Source: an uncultured Bacteriovoracaceae bacterium
GTDB lineage: Bacteria > Bdellovibrionota > Bacteriovoracia > Bacteriovoracales > Bacteriovoracaceae
Reading direction: 5' to 3'
NCBI GenBank assembly: GCA_937952395.1
Contig: CALFYV010000319.1
Span: 1-7,992 of the forward strand
DNA: 7,992 bases
Part shown: positions 5,393 through 7,992 of the stretch, one piece after another
Position numbering within the stretch: the stretch's first letter is position 1
Layout of the letters: each line of letters starts with the position of its first letter
The notes under the pieces: model-generated
What the model saw: only the letters and a program-made list of their open reading frames with translations
Told to the model about the DNA's origin: nothing
The model's database searches: none
Position numbers and translations under genes: made by a program

Positions 5393-5923
5393 ATGCGCAT
5401 AAGGTTTCTGGTGCTTTCAAGTAAAATTAAGTTTGGCATTTTTATCTCTTTATTCATTCCCGTTATTTTACTGGATCAGTGGTCGAAAAAATGGGCCTTA
5501 GGCTCTCTAAAAGGCCAACATCCGACTGATTATTTAGGTGGTTTGCTTAAGTTTATTTATGCAGAAAATCGTGGTGCCTGGGGAAGTATTGGCAGCAACT
5601 TAGGCGAGAATTGGCATTTTGTTATTCTTATATTGCTTCCTAGTCTGGCTTTATTGGCTTTTGCTTTTTATGTTTTTAAAACCCCAAAAATTTCTCTTTA
5701 TGAGTTTATTTCTTATTCTTTCATTTTAAGTGGTGGGTTTGGAAATCTTATTGACCGGGTTTTATATGGCTACGTTATTGATTTTCTCTACATAGGTTAT
5801 GGTTCTATAGGGACTAATATATTCAATATAGCCGATGTCGCCATAATGACTGGTGTTATTATGCTTATTCTTCAATACTTTCAAGAAAAACTGGCCAAAA
5901 AATCAGTCGAGAAAAATGCCTAG
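5393..5923 (+). CDS. lspA: Lipoprotein signal peptidase (signal peptidase II)
   Basis: Up to 176 residues, close to the usual family length. This inner-membrane aspartyl protease removes the signal peptide from prolipoproteins after the cysteine is lipidated. Seen: four hydrophobic helices (near residues 12-30, 73-94, 102-115 and 143-163); the N-terminal LLDQWSK; AENRGAWGS (57-65), matching the conserved Asn-x-Gly-Ala segment; and the two catalytic aspartates, Asp121 in GNLIDRV and Asp148 in FNIADVA. The ATG at 5393 has no visible Shine-Dalgarno. GTG at 5411 has AAGG 6 bases upstream and would give a 170-residue protein, so it may be the true start. It lies after the tRNAs and before ftsK, and may be read from the tRNA promoter. 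Confidence 0.95.
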   Translation: MRIRFLVLSSKIKFGIFISLFIPVILLDQWSKKWALGSLKGQHPTDYLGGLLKFIYAENRGAWGSIGSNLGENWHFVILILLPSLALLAFAFYVFKTPKISLYEFISYSFILSGGFGNLIDRVLYGYVIDFLYIGYGSIGTNIFNIADVAIMTGVIMLILQYFQEKLAKKSVEKNA

Positions 5924-5924
5924 T

Positions 5925-5952
5925 TTGCTTTTGTGTGTCCCCACTGTAAAAT
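5925..5952 (+). promoter_or_regulatory. Weak candidate promoter for ftsK
   Basis: TAAAAT (5947-5952, five of six matches to TATAAT) lies 16 bases after TTGCTT (5925-5930, only three of six to TTGACA), in the 54-base gap between lspA and ftsK. The -10 is 25 bases before the TTG start. Co-transcription with lspA is equally possible. Confidence 0.25.
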
Positions 5953-5977
5953 AGATAGGAAAGCTCAAGGATAAGAA

Positions 5978-7992
5978 TTGAAAATATCAATTGTTAGAAC
6001 ACAATTTAAGTTAGCTACGTTTATATTTGCCACCTTTTTGGTTTATTATTTATTTAGAAATTATCTACCTGATAATGCATTTCGCATTTCACTTGAAAAC
6101 GATTCGTTTAGTTTGATTGGTTACTATTTTAGTAGTTTTTTGGCCTACGTAGGTTATTTTACTGGTTCATGGTTTTTTGCTTTCTACTTTATTTATCTTT
6201 TCTTTTACTACTCTGTTTTTACAAGGCGTTATCATTGGAGTGATTATCTTCATTTGCCAGTTCTTTTTGGAGCTTGTTTATTTGCGAGTTATTTATTTTT
6301 CCCATTAGCTTTAGGTGATGGTGCTTACTATTTAATTAAGCAACAATTTGAGGTCCATGAAGTTTTAATTTTATGTTTTTTATTTAATATTTTTGCTTTT
6401 TATATGTGTATAGGAGAATCCTTTTTTCATAACATAGAGAAAATTCGCCAAATAGTTCATTTTGTTTATGTTAAGTCTGAGAAGTTTTTCTTTTTTATTT
6501 CAAATTTATTTAGGGTAATAAAATCTAAGGCTAAGAAATTTGTTCCTAAGAAAACGATGAGAACAAAAGTGGAAGAGCTTTTGAAAGGTGAAGATAAGTC
6601 AAGTGAAGTGGAATATCATTCTTGGCAGGAAGAAGTTGTGGCTGATGAACCTGAGGTGACAGAGGAAATAGAAGTTCCTATTCAAAAAGCAAAAACTAAA
6701 AAACTTGAAAGAAAGATTAATCCCGCTCAAAAAGACTTTTTTACTTCTAAAGATTTAATTGAATCGATTTCTGTCCAATCAAAAGCCAATAAAGCAGTTT
6801 CTCCTGAGACAGAGTATTTTGAAGAAATTATTGAAGCTATCGAAAATAAGCTTGGAGAGTTTAAAATTTCTGGAAAAATTATTAATATTTTGAAAGGTCC
6901 CGTCGTTGATACTTTTGAACTTGAACTAGGAACTGGTGTTAAGGTTTCTAAAGTCAATTCCATGCAAAAGGATTTAAGTCTTGCACTTTGTGGCGCACCC
7001 ATTAGAATGGTTTATCCCATGAGAGGCAAATCAACTATTGGTATCGAAGTTCCAAGAAGTCCTAGAGAGATTATTTACTTAGATGAAGTTTTAAAATCAA
7101 AAGAATATTCTCAAACTAATTTTAGACTTCCTGTGGCCATGGGAAAAAATGCCTTTGGTGATGCTTTTGTTTGCGATCTAGCGGCTATGCCTCATATGTT
7201 AGTTGCTGGTGCAACCGGGGCTGGTAAATCTGTTTTTATTAATACGTTATTAGTATCGCTGCTTATTAAGCTATCTCCCCAAAAAATGAAACTGATTCTC
7301 ATCGATCCTAAGCAATTAGAATTGGCCTTGTATGCTAATCTTCCTCATTTAATTTTACCGGTTATTACTGATAGTCGGGCAGCCGCTGTCAGTCTTTTGT
7401 GGGCCTGTCAAGAAATGGAGAGACGTTACAGTATTTTAAAAGAAATGGGTGTCAGAAGTATTGATGCTTTCAATAACAAAGTAGCTAAAGCTGATAAAGA
7501 ACATTTAGCTAAAATTTCTCACTTGTATAATGATGATGATAATCAAGGTTATGAACTCCCTTATATAGTCATTATCGTGGATGAATTTGCAGATTTAATT
7601 TTAACCAAAATGGGCAAAGATATCGAAAATAATATTTGTCGTCTAGCTGCTAAAGCCAGAGCAGCTGGTATTCATTTGGTACTAGCGACGCAAAGACCAT
7701 CGGTTGATGTTATCACTGGTTTAATCAAGGCCAACTTCCCAACCCGTGTTTCTTTCAGGGTCACCTCTAATATTGATTCACGCACAATTTTAAATGCTCA
7801 AGGGGCTGAAATGCTCTTGGGGATGGGGGACATGCTTTACAAGCATGGAATTGAAATGATGAGGCTTCACTCAGGTTACGTAGATGAAGATGAAATTGAA
7901 AATTTAGTAACGAAACTGGCAGAAATTCCTGCTGAGTATAATCAAACGGCTCTAGAATTTATTGAAAACGAGGGCCAAATTGATGAAAGTTC
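5978..7992 (+). CDS. ftsK: DNA translocase FtsK/SpoIIIE, 3' end beyond the window
   Basis: The first 671 residues of a septal DNA pump that clears and resolves chromosome ends at division. The start is TTG 5978: AAGGA (5967-5971) lies 6 bases upstream, an in-frame TAA is just before it (5972-5974), and no ATG occurs until after the membrane domain. Domains seen: four or five hydrophobic helices within residues 10-145; a charged linker (about 150-260); an alpha/beta motor from about residue 270. The motor has Walker A GATGAGKS (411-418), Walker B YIVIIVDEFADL (Asp535, Glu536), and the family signatures GIHLVLATQRPSVDVITGLIK and AEMLLGMGDMLY. The linker is short compared with E. coli FtsK. The C-terminal gamma domain that reads KOPS-type sites is cut off by the window edge. 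Confidence 0.96.
   Translation, partial: MKISIVRTQFKLATFIFATFLVYYLFRNYLPDNAFRISLENDSFSLIGYYFSSFLAYVGYFTGSWFFAFYFIYLFFYYSVFTRRYHWSDYLHLPVLFGACLFASYLFFPLALGDGAYYLIKQQFEVHEVLILCFLFNIFAFYMCIGESFFHNIEKIRQIVHFVYVKSEKFFFFISNLFRVIKSKAKKFVPKKTMRTKVEELLKGEDKSSEVEYHSWQEEVVADEPEVTEEIEVPIQKAKTKKLERKINPAQKDFFTSKDLIESISVQSKANKAVSPETEYFEEIIEAIENKLGEFKISGKIINILKGPVVDTFELELGTGVKVSKVNSMQKDLSLALCGAPIRMVYPMRGKSTIGIEVPRSPREIIYLDEVLKSKEYSQTNFRLPVAMGKNAFGDAFVCDLAAMPHMLVAGATGAGKSVFINTLLVSLLIKLSPQKMKLILIDPKQLELALYANLPHLILPVITDSRAAAVSLLWACQEMERRYSILKEMGVRSIDAFNNKVAKADKEHLAKISHLYNDDDNQGYELPYIVIIVDEFADLILTKMGKDIENNICRLAAKARAAGIHLVLATQRPSVDVITGLIKANFPTRVSFRVTSNIDSRTILNAQGAEMLLGMGDMLYKHGIEMMRLHSGYVDEDEIENLVTKLAEIPAEYNQTALEFIENEGQIDES

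Noticed and set aside
5374..5424. Sixteen-codon reading frame (starting MFFTLRYAH) ahead of lspA as a leader peptide
   Set aside because: It has only a weak purine run upstream, no regulatory codon run and no attenuator hairpins, and it overlaps lspA in another frame.
6727..7002. 91-residue minus-strand reading frame
   Set aside because: It lies wholly inside the well-supported ftsK coding sequence on the other strand and resembles no family.
1..7992. A defence system, CRISPR array, prophage or intact transposon
   Set aside because: No repeat array, nuclease, integrase, transposase or toxin-antitoxin motif was found on either strand; all sizeable reading frames are accounted for.

Overview
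This window is a compact, AT-rich stretch of a bacterial chromosome. It has housekeeping genes on both strands and gaps of at most about 175 bases. Three things suggest a Gram-negative, aerobically respiring proteobacterium-like organism: an A-type heme-copper oxidase operon, many Sec and lipoprotein signal peptides, and LspA next to an FtsK/SpoIIIE translocase. The low GC, the small secreted proteins and the cox operon containing a di-heme lipoprotein would fit the Bdellovibrionota/Bacteriovoracales. That placement is an inference from general character, not from a marker gene. No novel defence system, CRISPR array, phage or intact mobile element is visible.

Bases 1-3490 (+) hold the end of a cytochrome c oxidase operon. 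In order: the 3' part of subunit I (ctaD), subunit III (ctaE), a di-heme c-type cytochrome lipoprotein, a Sco/SenC copper chaperone, subunit IV (ctaF-like), and a small single-pass membrane protein of 57 residues. The genes overlap or lie within about 17 bases of each other, so they are probably one transcript. Subunit II (the CuA subunit) would be expected upstream of the window. Together they encode the oxidase core, a membrane-tethered electron carrier, the copper-delivery factor for CuA, and small accessory membrane subunits.

Bases 3491-5015 hold two convergent gene pairs with almost no space between the stops. A small secreted protein of unknown function (-) runs into the cox operon end. 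A small lipoprotein of unknown function (+) runs into a lipoprotein cyclophilin-type peptidyl-prolyl isomerase (-). The divergent gap at 3934-4108 carries a short sequence resembling the end of an IS150-group insertion sequence, without a transposase.

Bases 5016-5392 hold a tRNA-Ala(TGC)/tRNA-Ile(GAT) pair, both with encoded CCA. They lie behind a good sigma70-type promoter and outside any rRNA operon. Complementary sequences of 11 bp flank tRNA-Ala, and a weaker set flanks tRNA-Ile, suggesting processing stems. This is the most unusual structure I found.

Bases 5393-7992 (+) hold lspA (signal peptidase II) and then ftsK, which starts at a TTG and runs off the right edge before the C-terminal gamma domain. 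LspA would process the several lipoproteins in this window (cytochrome, small lipoprotein, cyclophilin).
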